Source of the DNA: Metellina segmentata | Lineage: Eukaryota; Arthropoda; Arachnida; Araneae; Tetragnathidae | DNA length: 64,000 nt | Reading direction: 5' to 3' | Assembly (NCBI GenBank): GCA_947359465.1 | Contig: OX375873.1 | Span: forward strand, 93,767,478-93,831,477 | Shown here: positions 1-12,300 of the stretch, one piece after another | How the letters are laid out: every line of letters starts with the position of its first letter | Numbering within the stretch: position 1 is the stretch's first letter | Translations under genes and position numbers: made by a program | The notes under the pieces: generated by a model | What the model was told of the DNA's origin: nothing | The model's input: only the letters and a program-made list of their open reading frames with translations | Databases searched by the model: none

Positions 1-533
1 ACATATGAGCAGCATTAGGCTGAAAAAATTGCTCATACACTCCCCCAAACACCACCAAAAATCAAGTAAAACAAAAACAGAACAAAATACCAAAACAGAG
101 CAGGAACTGAACGAAATGAAACCCGAAGCCGCAGCTGGGATATCATCAACAACAAGCCAAAAAATTGCCACCAAATGCCATCAATTACACAGTCTAACTT
201 ATATGCTAACATCATACCTCCGATGCAACAAGTCCAAAAAAATTAATAATAATATGAAAATCCCCAGTCCTTTATCAAAAATATATTCATAAATAGTAAA
301 AAAATAAAATTGAAAAGCAATTCCCATGGCTCTGGGTAAATTACGAAAAATAATTATTCATGTGTTGTGAAGGTGTTGATATTAATAAATCTTTCAAAAA
401 TATTTTTAAAGAATGAAAACGGGTATTTGTTATTGAGAAGTGTGTTTTTTAGATATTTACATTGTAATAAAAAGTTAGCATCAGAATTACAAATTTTTTT
501 GAAACGTACCAATTGACCAGCTATCGTGTTGTA
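1..533 (-). repeat. Left arm of a Penelope-like head-to-head inverted repeat
   Basis: Bases 1-533 are the near-identical reverse complement of 1375-1907; both arms are 533 bp with a few substitutions. The arm holds the 3' end of the reverse transcriptase frame at 354-1335 and its downstream non-coding tail. The window edge cuts this copy, so its true outer end is unseen. Paired, inverted, 5'-truncated copies are a known habit of Penelope-like elements. Confidence 0.9.
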
Positions 534-1335
534 GTATATTCTTTTAGAGATATTGGAGTCCCAAAATATTAATTTAATGACTGTAAATTTAAAATCGCTG
601 CGTTTATCATATACATTAATGTCAACTTTGCCGGATGAAACAGAAATTTTTATGTCTAGAAAATCAGTATTATTGTTATTCAGATTGGTTTTAATTAAAA
701 AAAGTTCGTCTGGATAGATGGATTTCCAAATATTAGCAAAGTTGCTATTATTAAAAACAATTAAATCATCAATAAATCTAAAAGCAGTATTTATCTGAAG
801 GCAAAAGTTATTTTCAAAATAATGAAGAAATAAATTAGCAAGAATGGACGAAAAATTAGAACCTTGGGAAATACCCTTAACTTGAGTGTAAATATGCTCA
901 CCATTATATATAAAATTATTAAAAATAAAATAATTAACCAAAAATTCCCATTCCTCAAAATCCAGATCACTTAAGTTATTAAAATCATGATAGTAATACT
1001 TCAAAACATCTCTCAATTTGTCCAGGGGTATGCTGGTAAAAAGGTCTTTAAAATCATAGGTCTGAATATCATTAATAATATTTTTATCCAAAAAATTCAA
1101 AACCTTGTTATTATCACATATAATCCAGGTAAAGCCTTCATCAAAAATGGCAGCAAGAATAATTTTTAAATATTTAAATAGTAGCAAGCCAGGTTTAATC
1201 ATATAAGAGTTATTACCACAGGTGATGTAACGGAATTTAATAGGATTTTTGTGAAATTTAGGAATAACGGTAATATAAGGTAAAATTATGTGTTGATTGG
1301 AAATTTTAACTCTTTTATTTGAAGAAATTATTTTT
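354..1335 (-). pseudogene. Reverse transcriptase, Penelope-like type, 5'-truncated
   Basis: The frame reads open from about 1335 down to the stop at 354. The first ATG is at 1202 (282 aa from there), but clear RT sequence lies upstream of it (PKFHKNPIKFRYIT), so that ATG is not the natural start. Numbered from the 1202 Met, motif A is YDFKDLFTSIP with Asp at residue 50, motif B is GISQGSNFSSILANLF at 110-125, and motif C is FIDD at 143-146. A conserved C-terminal block (YDKRSDF, then LVRFKKIC) follows. The catalytic Asp residues are present, but the N-terminus is lost at the junction with the inverted copy and no GIY-YIG endonuclease is visible. The wider RT family is common in invertebrate genomes; Penelope-like is my best assignment, and I am surer that it is an RT than of the clade. 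Confidence 0.8.
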
Positions 1336-1374
1336 TAATAATGGTATTATAAGTAGATTTACAGAATTTATATG

Positions 1375-1972
1375 TACAACACGATAGCTGGTCAATTGGT
1401 ACGTTTCAAAAAAATTTGTAATTCTGATGCTAACTTTTTATTACAATGTAAATATCTAAAAAACACACTTCTCAATAACAAATACCCGTTTTCATTCTTT
1501 AAAAATATTTTTGAAAGATTTATTAATATCAACACCTACACAACACATGAATAATTATTTTTCGTAATTTACCCAGAGCCATGGGAATTGCTTTTCAATT
1601 TTATTTTTTTACTATTTATGAATATATTTTTGATAAGGGGCTGGGGATTTTCATATTATTATTAATTTTTTTGGACTTGTTGCATCGGAGGTATGATGTT
1701 AGCATATAAGTTAGACTGTGTAATTGATGGCATTTGGTGGCAATTTTTTGGCTTGTTGTTGATGATATCCCAGTTGCGGCTTCGGGTTTCATTTCGTTCT
1801 GTTCCTGCTCTGTTTTGGTATTTTGTTCTGTTTTTGTTTTACTTGATTTTTGGTGGTGTTTGGGGGAGTGTATGAGCAATTTTTTCAGCCTAATGCTGCT
1901 CATATGTAGAAAACACCATTTTATGTTGTTTGGGTCAGGCTCCTCCCTGATGACGCCCTGATCCACCAACAT
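1375..1972 (+). repeat. Right arm: more strongly 5'-truncated inverted copy
   Basis: From 1375 the last 60 codons of the same RT frame reappear on the plus strand and end at 1554 (one Phe/Tyr difference), followed by the same 3' tail. Homology to the left arm starts abruptly at 1375 and runs to 1907, where the left arm meets the window edge; the tail continues to at least about 1972. Only about 40 bp separate the open end of the minus-strand RT frame from this arm, so the two truncated 5' ends are fused head to head. Confidence 0.85.
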
Positions 1973-2188
1973 TTCTTCATTTTTTATTATTTTTTAAGAC
2001 TTTTGTTACATTTTTTTAGAAATTCTTGTGTTCTTGAAATTATATTGCTTACCATGCTATGTCTGCAGCTTCAGCGCGCTTGCATGGGTAGTTTCGAGTT
2101 TCGTTTTCTGGTTAATGCACCCCGGCTGTTTGGTAATTTTTTGTTATTTTGTGTGTGTTATGTTATTTTGTATATTTTATGTTGTTAT

Positions 2189-2209
2189 TATATATATATA
2201 TATATATAT
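2189..2209. repeat. (TA)n microsatellite
   Basis: About ten uninterrupted TA units just beyond the Penelope-like tail. Short reading frames through it are artefacts. Confidence 0.9.
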
Positions 2210-5094
2210 GTTCTGCATCTGGTCAGTTTTACTAACGACTAGACTCGTAGTCTCATGTTAACGACTAGAAAGGTTAAAATATTGAGAATTTTATATTTAA
2301 TTTCTTAATTATTGTGTTTAGTATAAATACTATATTCTTCTTTTTAATGTATATTTCGTGTGTATTAGAACAAGGTACACTAAAATTTTTATAAATTGTT
2401 CGATGGAGCGGTACTATTCCTTAAACAATTTAACTTTATTCCAGTGAAAATTGTATAGCGTGTCTTTCAATTTGAATAAAACACATATTTTAATGCAATT
2501 ATTTTTAGACATCTAGTAGGAAAACCTAAGTACATTAAATATTTTTTTGATATATATTATTAACTATTTGAATAACGATTTATTTTATTCCAGAAAAATT
2601 TTAAATTTTACGTGTAAGTATTATCGAACATTTATTAAAAATATTGAAAAGTATTTTGATTAAAAGCACAGAAAAACTGACTTATATCCTGTTTACAAAT
2701 TTGTGATATAGTGAATTTAAATTTCACACACGCACTCACACATTTTCAACAACCTCAATTTTAGTTCAAACGATACTACCCCACATATTTTCATAATTCT
2801 TCTATTCAAGGAGTTTAATAACATATTACATGCATTTATTTTCTTGGATTCATGATTTCATTTCTTAGAATTCTTATTCTAAAAATAACAATCCGTATAT
2901 TCCAACATACGTAATATCACTATTATTCCAAAACATCTTATAAGAAAAATCATAAGGCTGTAATGTATAAATATAATGTAGATTAAATACGGTCGTTTGG
3001 GAATAATCATAAAATTTTTCTGCGATGGTATTCGTTCTGGTTATCTTAAAGCTTCTTTTGATCCTCTATTATTATGTCTTTAAAAATTCCAAAGGTCCCT
3101 GGAAGTTTCCCATTACAAGCGTTATAGAAATAATTTCCATGTTAACTATTCAGTAATGTTCAGTTTCCATGTTAACTGTTCAGTAATGTTCAGTTTCCAT
3201 GTTAATCCTTCATCCGTTCATCATACTGTTGAATAATTTCTACAATTTTTTTTCGAGTAAGATTAATGAAATTTATTTGTTTATTAAAATTAGTTTTGTG
3301 TATCGATGGTTTCATATAAGGTATGAAATGGTAATTTTCTAACAATATGTGATTGAAAATCTTCACTTTGAGTTGTCTCTTTTCTTTAGAAGTTCCTATG
3401 CGTAACGTTTTATAAATAAACTTACAATAAAAACTAATTAAGTTAATAAAAAAAATTCTTATCGTTAATTATATTTTTTCTAGAGTGAAGGTAGCTCTAA
3501 ACAAGTGTGACTACAGACGCTTTCTGTACAAATTAACAAGACTGAAGAGGATAAATTATAACGAAATTTATGAGCGTCTTTGTGCAGCCGCTAACGAACA
3601 TTTATAAGAAAGTTGCATATTAACGAGAATTATTTTCTTTTCTGTGATTCCTTAAAATATTGTTTGGATTTTAATTAAGTAAAAAGTATTACCCTATTGT
3701 CCAAGGATGTAAGATGGTGATATCTGCAGAAAAATTAAAAATAAAATTTTCAGTTTATTTGGGAGTGTTGTGGTATATCAAAACTATGCTTGCAGCTTTT
3801 CATTTTTTGTATTTGTAAATAATTGAATACATATTTTGCAAATACTTTTATTACAAATGTGTGTGATATTTGTTTTATTACTGGATTTTTTTAATGAAAG
3901 TGCTTCAGTCATTAATGATATCCAAATACAGTTTTTCTGACTTTTTAAACACTTGTAACGTCATTCACTTTTTTTCATAAGACATTGACCAGAGCATTTT
4001 CGAATTCATAAGTAACAGCTTAATTCGGTTTAAAGATGCTTTGAACAATTAAGTTGGAAGAAAAAAGGCATTCATAATTAAGAAATCCATTAGTATAATA
4101 ATAAAATTACGTACGTCTGTTAGTCTTTAGACTTCTGTTTAGGAAGCTTATGATGAGTTTATTAAATTATTTTAAGAAGCTTTTTGAAGCAATGCAAATA
4201 TTTCATTACAGGTAGTTTCATTTTATTAAAATAATTTCATTTCAACGGTCAATTGATTAATAGATTTGCAGCTAATATTTTCAAAAAATTTTCAATGAAA
4301 TTACTTTAAGACAGTTTTAAAAACTGAAGAAGAAGCCACTCTTTGAATACATCTTACTTTTACTAACGTATGAAATGTTTAAAACTTCAGAATAAATTGT
4401 TTGTCTCTTGCAAATTTAAAATTGTTGCCTGATCAAAAAAGAACTGATAATTGTTTGAGGGAAAGAACCGAACACCTTCCCTTATTTGAATAGGGAAGTG
4501 TAAAAGATAGAGGCGTTTGCTGCTGCTCCTGTTAATTTGGAGATATTCACTACCTGTTTCCTATTTTAGTGGTGGGTATCTTCGTTTCTATAAACATGAA
4601 AAATGAAAGATTGTTAACCGTTTCAACTGTTCCTTGGTACGACACCCTTTCCATTCCTAGGGATAGGGGGTGTTCTAACTAAGAACAGGCTAAGAAAATA
4701 AAGGAAAAATACCTTAAAACAAATTTTTAACACAAAAACTTTTCATGAATAACCTTGAACAATCAAGATGAATTTCTTTCTTCAAAAATAAAGATTGCTT
4801 ACAAAAATGTCAAACATCAAGTTTTTATGTAAAAATAATATAAAAAGGCTTAGACTTTACTTGAGAGCTTCAGACTCAAATTTTACCACAAAATCACAGC
4901 TCAGTTAATTTTTCTTTATGGTCACAATCAAGTCAGACTTCTTCATTAACAATAAATCGCAACGAAAGAACTATACCATTTTTCTCAACAAATCCCTTTT
5001 GAGTGCATCAACAAATGTGTAAAACTTTACACAAAAACTTATCCTAACACAAAACTTGTAAAAGAAACAAAAAATGGATTATTTTTATAATTTC
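2210..5094. other. Non-coding, nothing recognised
   Basis: AT-rich sequence without a convincing frame or RNA gene. A small direct repeat TAACGACTAGA occurs twice near 2232-2270. The 30-bp tandem at 3134-3206 is listed separately. A slightly GC-richer patch near 4620-4700 has no identifiable content. Confidence 0.6.
3134..3206. repeat. 30-bp tandem repeat, about 2.4 copies
   Basis: The unit contains TTCCATGTTAACTGTTCAG and recurs exactly every 30 bases with one substitution (ACTATT versus ACTGTT). No function is evident. Confidence 0.85.
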
Positions 5095-5500
5095 TGACTG
5101 TTCCAACCATGGCTGCTGGTAACTTGCAAACTATGGTGGTATCTTCAATCTCGTACTCAACACTACAGTCGTCAATAAATGTAGGTTTACCTTCCCCTGT
5201 CGAAATTTTTCCAAGTACCGGATGTTATATGAAGTTAAGTCAACCTTAGAAGTTATTACTGTTACAAAATGTTTAACATATTATTTTCCTTTTACAGTTG
5301 GAATAATGTAATCACCAACAGCTAAATCATTTACATCTAATAACTTTTGTTCTTGCTCCTCCTCAAACTATTAATCAATGATATGCTGATGGTAGGTGTC
5401 AGAATATTCAGATGCCGAATCAGATGGCAGTTCAGGATCATCTTCTTCCTCAGATGAAATGACAAGCGCTTGCATTTTTGGCTTATCGCATATTTTGACA
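5095..5500 (-). pseudogene. Degraded acidic reading frame, transposon-associated C-terminus suspected
   Basis: Read on the minus strand, an acidic stretch (SSEEEDDPELPSDSASEYSD) is followed by EEQEQKLLDV, GDYIIPTVKGK, then YVKHFVTVI and finally KPTFIDDCSVEYEIED with VCKLPAA. Stops and at least one frame change interrupt it. This order (acidic linker, a GD[FY]xxxKxxGK strand, a FVxxI strand, then a FxxxEDxxxV segment before a short KLP motif) resembles the C-terminal module found after some arthropod DNA-transposon proteins, but I cannot name the family. A second minus-strand stretch near 5629-5661 (MATSCTKGPFVCHKK) may be the start of the same gene. The fragment is clearly dead. Confidence 0.4.
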
Positions 5501-5699
5501 TAAGCTCATACTAAATAATTTTACCTATGAATTATATTACAGTTTGAAAATTTCTAAGTAGCTTGGAAACATATCTTTGACGATCCACTGTTGTACCGAT
5601 AGCAGTGTATTTTGTCTCTTCTTATGACAGACAAAAGGTCCCTTGGTACAAGAGGTGGCCATTTTGAATTCAATTGCCAAAAATGGGAGGGTTGAAGTT

Positions 5700-8600
5700 G
5701 AGTAAAGGATCCAAAAAATAAATAAGAATTAACTATTGAAAAGCAGTATGAATGATTGCTAAACTGTATGAGTCTGTAAAATACACTGAAGAATGATGAA
5801 GAATCGAGAAAAACTCGTTCGAAATCTTATTTTAGCTAGGCAAAAATAGAAAAATGCAAAATACGACTTGTTAGTTGACGTCACGAACTTAAAACTAAAT
5901 GAGTGACTGACGGTATCCGTTACCTAACCTGTTCAAACAAAATTCCGCACAAAAAAGTTTTTTATAGCGGCTGTCCCTAAGTGTGGCTTTTCTTAGGTAC
6001 TCAACCTTCCCATACAATTTTGTTTCAATCAGCCAACAAATTAATGGTAACGAATAAACAAATTGTATTTCCCGTACATAATTTCCATTTTAATACCATT
6101 TTGTGAGATTGAAAACATCACATTAGCCTTGAAAAGTGAAAGAAAACGATACAGTTAAAATAGTTAACTTATAATATGTTTTCTTTGCTTTTAATTACTT
6201 GTGTAATTAATACACAAATTTCAAACATTCTTCTCAAAAAGGTTTTGGGAAAAAGATAGTTGTTTCTAGAGCATTACTAACTGAAATGAGGTAAACAAAA
6301 CAAAAACAGAAAATATTTCAAGTTAGTAACAACAAACATACAAATTCAATAAAAAAAAGTACAAGTCTTATTAAAACAATTAAATCAAAATGACTATAAA
6401 AATTAAACATTTACGAAATTTTAAAAGCAATTTTAAATTATTACAAGATGTATTTGGAAATTAGGACAGACTATAACCAAGTAGGTGAATTAATTGCCCG
6501 ATCACAATATTAAAAAAACAGATAAACATGATACAGTGACAAGTAAATGCCTCTAATTCTTTCTGAATGCGAGGTTCTTATTTTTCCGAGAAATCCCGCT
6601 TCAATTCTATACACATAAGAGAAGCATACATGGTGCAAATACAAAACTAATGCATGAATTATTTCGGACAATGTGGTAGAAACTATTTTTCACAAATATA
6701 AGTTAAGCCTTTGTAGAAAATTATTCAGTATACATCAGATGGCAAAATGTTATAAGTCACTTTTCCAAAAAAATTGAGTAAGTCCCATCCTGGAGTCTGG
6801 TTTGTTAATGTTTAGAAGGTGGCAAAATGTCGCAAGTCTTTTTCTTTCAGTTTATGAGAAAACAAAGGTAGGGAAATGTACTAAATCAAAAACCACAGAA
6901 CTACATGTTGAATCTTGAATCTTTAAATTACTGTCACGAAAAATATAAAAAAAGTATCTGAGCACAGATATGTAATCCATTAAGCCCTGATATGGCAAAA
7001 GACATACGAACTTTACTTACGAAGTTATTAGTAGTAATCAAATTAATGCATCTCATATTATAGAATCATGCTTTGTAATAATTTTTTTTGGTAATGAACA
7101 GCAGATATTTTTCCTGACTCATAAAAGTTGTCTATGTATATTCTATTAACGTAAGTGGGATATAAACTTTTTTTTGCATATTTACGAACTGCAACAATGG
7201 ATCTAAACAATATAAAACCAACCTCTATGGAATTTATTCCCTAATTTTGCCGTTTAGTTGGAATAGGCTTGATTTGGACCATAGAACTGAGTAATATTGC
7301 TAAAACTCTACGGAAGAACTCGTTACTAATAAAATTATTCAGCAATCTGATCAGTGAAAGCAGTTTGAAATGCGCAGATATAAATCTGCGCAGAAGAAAA
7401 TATGGATGAAAATAGGTTTAGCGTCAAAAATACCTAATCAGCTTTGGACAAGATAATTGAATACTATTAAAGTGAACGGGTTTTTTTTTTAAGCTAATTG
7501 GGGTAAAATGACAGAAGTCACAACTTTTTGAAAAATATTTTAGTGAAAATAACAATTACATAAGAAATACACAAAATGTTATTAGATGGTTTCTAAAATT
7601 TTTTATTTCACTTTGAAGAAAGTGTGAACACGATTAATATACTCATAATAAATGGATTCGAATAAGATATAAGCCCCTAGGGCACATTTCTTTTAGGTGT
7701 GTACAAGTTTCACGAACCCGATGTTCTTAAGCGACTTTTTCTTTTCCATGGAGTTTACTTTGTTTGGTAAAAACTGATGTCGTACTTCCTGGATATTCAA
7801 GACATTTTTTCCGTTTTCATCCCATTATTCTATTACTCAATTTCTCTTATTTTCAGTGACTGCGATAGCCCTGTTGGAAGAATAGCGGATTAGTTACCGG
7901 GGTGATGCGAGTGCGTCGTGTACAAAGGGTCTGGTGCACGTTAAATCTCTAGTGGCTCAAATGTCATGGTGTCTAAGAGCCCATAAAAAGTAGCATCACA
8001 ATTTCTTTCAGGCATTTGTTTCGAACTTAAACTGTCGGCTTAGAGTAGAAACACATTTTTTGACATTCTGAAGGTGAATCATATTTTGACGCTAAATGCT
8101 TATTTTTATGATTATGTGAAGTAAATTAGGATACCGTATTAGTTTGAAAAAAAAACCGCTATCAAAATATACATGATTTTTATTTTTGATCTTAAACACT
8201 AATAGTTAGTCTAGTTTCTGCTCTAAGCCGACCATACACTTTAATTACTTCTGTCAAACATTTTATCAATTTCAAAGTTCAAAAAAAAACTTTTTTATTA
8301 AAACCCTTATTACAAATCAATTTCGATTTAATAAATGGAAAAACATTACTGAGTTATCTAGCCAGAGGAACGGAGGCACTTCGAAAACACACACAAGATG
8401 AAAACAAAAAAAAACAACATACTAAAAACAAAACATTATTTTGGAAGTTCAGAATCCTTACTTGAAACTTCGAAAATAAAGATATATTTCCCATTTCTAT
8501 TTTCCACTTCTTTTTATAAAAAAAATGAAAATGACTCACCTTTCATCACTATCATTTTTCATCATTTTATCATCAGCTCTATCTCTACCAACTTTTTACT

Positions 8601-8798
8601 CCTCTTCTCAGTGTCATTAGTTTCTTTTTTCTCGGAGAGAAGTGAAATTCCTTCAATATACCCTTTTATTGATGAGTCCTCCAGTCAAGTACTGGGTGGT
8701 GCCGCATTACGCACAACACTTCATTTTTCAAAAGCGTACACGATAAGGGAATTCGATTGAGTTGGATTTTGTTACTCAAAAATATCATTTTTGTCTGT

Positions 8799-8804
<6 letters not shown>
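5700..8804. other. Non-coding, no recognisable gene
   Basis: About 3 kb of AT-rich sequence with no coherent homology on either strand. A 120-codon plus-strand frame at 8398-8760 has the composition of non-coding DNA and no recognisable domain. The only compositional anomaly is the block at 7857-7990, listed separately. Confidence 0.55.
7857..7990. other. GC-richer 130-bp island, possible dispersed repeat or exon relic
   Basis: A pyrimidine-rich tract ending TTATTTTCAG directly precedes a block that is noticeably richer in G and C than its surroundings (GGTGATGCGAGTGCGTCGTG near 7900-7920). A plus-strand frame runs open for about 35 codons after an early stop. I cannot assign a product; a fragment of a dispersed repeat is as likely as an exon. 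Confidence 0.25.

Positions 8805-8834
<30 letters not shown>
8805..8834. repeat. (AT)n microsatellite
   Basis: About 15 AT units without interruption. Confidence 0.9.
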
Positions 8835-8836
<2 letters not shown>

Positions 8837-9207
8837 TTTTCCGATGATGAAAAATAGTATCATCCTTCATGATTAGCGAGCCCATCTTCTTAGAGACTAA
8901 AAGTTTTGGTAGCGTAAGAATGATAGGTTTAAGGGGAAGAACAAAGTTAAACTTTGAGGGTTGTTTGATCGGTAGAAAAATAATATTCTCAAATGCTCCT
9001 GGAGAAAATTATTGTTATAATCGTCTTTTCGTCTGAAGATGAGAGAAGTGTTGGTAGTTCTACAAATTAAATGATGTAGATAAGCTTGAATACATACTCA
9101 ATATGTCCCCCAAATTTTTATAGCAAATGCACTTTGATATATGTAACAATCAACCCCTATAAGACACATACATTTACCGCAATGAACAAAATAAAACTTG
9201 GGGGAAG

Positions 9208-9480
9208 GATCACAAGTGCTTCACAAGTTTTCTGATCTACCATATAAATGCATGGGCACAGTCACATAATAATTCTGAACATTGAACAAGGTGATCACAA
9301 GCCTTGTCCTCTATTTCCCTACATAGGGTACACTAACGGTCTACCATAAATGCATTGCATGAACGCTTTCACCTGATAATGTCGGACATTAAAAAAGTGA
9401 TCACATACCAATCCATCTGCATGGGGTACATTTCGGTTTATCATAAATACAAAAAAATTCAAATGCTTGGTCAGACAGTC
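9208..9480. repeat. Degenerate tandem repeat, about 105-110 bp, near three copies
   Basis: Three diverged units share the ordered landmarks GTGATCACA, then GGGTACA, then a CGGTxTAxCATAAAT block. Landmarks fall near 9290, 9397 (GTGATCACA) and near 9327, 9426 (GGGTAC), with a weaker first unit from 9208. The overlapping minus-strand frame at 9319-9702 is probably fortuitous. Confidence 0.6.
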
Positions 9481-9719
9481 ATGTCTTATCAATAACCTAA
9501 AAGCTACCACTGCTAAATAGGAAGAGCTGGCAGGGATAATACAAATGCACTCCACTAATTTATGTGTCGTGCTATCAGTCATTCTGGATTCATACCTGTC
9601 TATTAATTTAGATCCCAGGGGTATATCATGCTGACATGTCTGAAGGTTGGGAGTCCTCTTTTTCTCCAGTCGGTCCGTACTTTCATTTGTATAATGCACC
9701 AAAGTGGGGGATCATCCAT

Positions 9720-11390
9720 TGTAGTATAACCTCATTACCAATCAGGATCATAGACACCCCCCAGGGCCCTTAAATATTTTACAGAAAACACAGAATAGGT
9801 GATCTAAAACGATTATGAATATTGCAATATAAGTTGTATCCTTTTATTCACTACACGGACAGTCATTTTGTAATAGAGATTATAACATAATACATTTGAT
9901 GGGACCTTATTTTGATGGCTTACAAGTGAAACAAACTAAGTAAATAAAACACAGTTCTGATTAAAACGAAGGGGTAATAATTTTACTCCCTACAGCTAAA
10001 CTCACTGTGTTTCTGAAAAACAAATAAAACGTTATGCAAAGAAAAATAACTTAGTGGACTCACCAATAAAACGATCTCCACATTCTGGTCTAAGAAAGGT
10101 AGAAAAACTCATATCTTGTAATTTTTGACTCGCCTGTAAATCGACGATATACGCGTCTTCGAATTAGAATATTATTTTTGTGAAGCTGTCGTGCTTCATG
10201 GACTCCAAAGTGTTCTACAAATACACCTGTTGTATTAAAATAAACCTTTAACAAAACTTATGATGGTTTTGCTAACTTAACAAAAGACGCGAATTATATT
10301 TTACCAGAGCCTTCATGAGTTTAAATAAAATTATTACGTCACAAACATTGCAGTTGAAAATGCATTAGAGTCTTTATATCCAAGGTAATGTTGAACTAGA
10401 TTTAATCCAATAACCAGAAACGTGGATAATAAGGGACGTAGAAAAACCTATACGAAGTACAGAAAATATTTTTGCTGTATTTCATGTTAATATTACTGCT
10501 ACTGAAAGATTCATGCAGAAAGGATATCATGTTGTGGTAAATAGCATTTTGCTTCTTTTAACCAGACCAGTCTAGGTACATGTGCGTGCAGTCGTGAATT
10601 CGAAGCTTTTTTTTAAAGCTAAGAAAAATTAACTCCATATAGAGTCCTTCTTAAGTAATAAAGGTTCTACTGCATTCTAATAGTAAACCATTACTTAATT
10701 TTTATGGTAAATAAAAGAAATTGTACCTAATTTTGTTTTTTCTTTACGAGTTTTCTTTTCAAATGTATTTTGCCTGAACAGAAAGATTACTTCGAACAAA
10801 GAATTGGAAGCACAAAAAATCTATACTACTTTAATATATTTTTATACAAAAAAAACTTTTTATGGATCCCGTATTGCCTTCAGATCAAAGAAACAAAAAT
10901 GTTCAACTATTCTACCCACGAAACAAAACCGATATCGTAAATACGTAACAAAAAGTAATTGAATCAAATTTCAATGCAATCGGGTTTTATCAGTTCCGTG
11001 TATTTATCTAATAGAAACAGAATATCGACAATACCACGGAAATGCATAGAGAAATGTAAAATAAAAAATGACCACAGAAATGCATAAAGAAATGTAAAAT
11101 AAAAAAAATTCAAGAAATTTTACAAATGTTGCAAAAAGTACGATAAATATTGGCCTTCAATCCTAAAACGTACTCCACTGTTCCAATTGTCCTAGTCTAG
11201 TTTTAGTTCCTGATCTACAAATATTTGCATCACCAGTTCAATTTATTGAAATATATGTTTATATACAGAACTAGGTTTATTCACTTCTACAGTGCATTCA
11301 AAGTAAAAAGTCATGCGTTTCTCTAAAAGTATAAAATAATCTTCAGATATACAAAATAACTAAACCATGTTCACAAATATTAAACCATAA
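9720..11390. other. Non-coding, nothing recognised
   Basis: AT-rich sequence. A short imperfect direct repeat (ATGCATA(G/A)AGAAATGTAAAATAAAAAA) occurs at about 11042 and 11080. No coding homology is seen. Confidence 0.55.
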
Positions 11391-11392
11391 TA

Positions 11393-12300
11393 GAAGGTCT
11401 GTCCATAAAGTAACGAAACTGATTCCATAAAATTCGTTTATTTGATTATAATTTTACAGACACTTAATATACTTCAAAATAGCCTTCTCGTGCATTAATA
11501 CACTGTTGCCAACGACTCTGTCACTCATTGATGCCCGCCTGGAAGTCTTCAACTGGAATGCTGTTCAGAACGCGCGTTACGTTTTTCTGCAAGTTCTCCA
11601 GATTGTCAAAACAATGACCTTTTCAGCTGGATTTTAATACGATTGAATTTAAAAACGTGCGGCGGTGACATATCGGGGTTGTACGGTGGTTGGGGCAGCG
11701 CTGCGACTTTGTGTTTTGACAGGAACTGAGTCACTTTGAAGGATGTGTGAACCGGCACATTATCGTGGTGCAGATTCCAATTGTTTGTGAGCTCCGGGAG
11801 GACTCGTGCGATACGATTCCCCAACCTTTGAAGCACTTCCTTGTACAAATCTACATTAACTGTCTGTCCGGGTGGCATGAACTCTTAGGGCACTATTCCC
11901 TTGGTGTCAAAGAAGGCAGTGAACATGGACTTCAGTATTGATTTGCTCTTCCGTCTTTGAAGTTTTGTACCACCTAAACACATGAGCCTTTGGACAAAGA
12001 ATCCTTCCCGTAGGCTTCTTGTAACATGGCAAGCGTCTCAGTAGCCGAATTGTTTAGTTTTACACAAATTTTTATGTCGTATCGCTGCTCAACACTCCGT
12101 TGCATTCTGAAAATGTAACGCCTGTTTCAAACACGTATCTGCTTCGAGCGATCCGTGCACTGCGAAGTCTCAAGGCCAACTGACTTCCACCAGACTCTCT
12201 AGCTGACAACCCCCACCACCCGTACCTCCTGCAATCTTCGCCCCTTTGGAATTCTGCTTAGCGAGAAAAATTCAGTGTCATAATTTCTGGACAGACCCTG
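11393..12300 (-). mobile_element. Mariner element with internal deletion
   Basis: The 908-bp element has matching terminal inverted repeats (left GAAGGTCTGTCCATAAAGTA, right reverse complement CAGGGTCTGTCCAGAAATTA) and is flanked by TA on both sides (11391-11392 and 12301-12302), the expected mariner target duplication. Full mariners are near 1.3 kb, so roughly 400 bp is missing from the transposase gene. Confidence 0.9.
11464..12105 (-). pseudogene. Mariner transposase, internally deleted and catalytically dead
   Basis: The start at 12105 gives the N-terminal helix-turn-helix region (MQRSVEQRYDIKICVKL, then ATETLAMLQEAYG), broken by a stop, then SLSKG and NFKDGR. The frame jumps directly to KSMFTAFFDTKGIV, so the segment with the first catalytic Asp has been deleted. 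The second Asp remains in LHHDNVPVHTS. At the third (DD34D, normally PCD after the YSPDLA-type motif) the sequence reads YNPDMSPPHVF, so the Asp is replaced by His. The C-terminal tail (NLQKNVTRVLNSIP, WQQCINAREGYFE with one stop) runs to 11464. Two lost catalytic positions plus stops make it a pseudogene. Confidence 0.9.

Noticed and set aside
4636..5990. A DNA transposon delimited by CCTAGGGATAGG and the reverse complement of CTGTCCCTAAGTG
   Set aside because: The two ends match over too few bases and no target duplication is visible; only the decayed coding block inside is retained as a feature.
8398..8760. A 120-codon plus-strand gene
   Set aside because: Low-complexity Lys/Phe/Ser-rich translation with no recognisable domain and no splice or initiation context.
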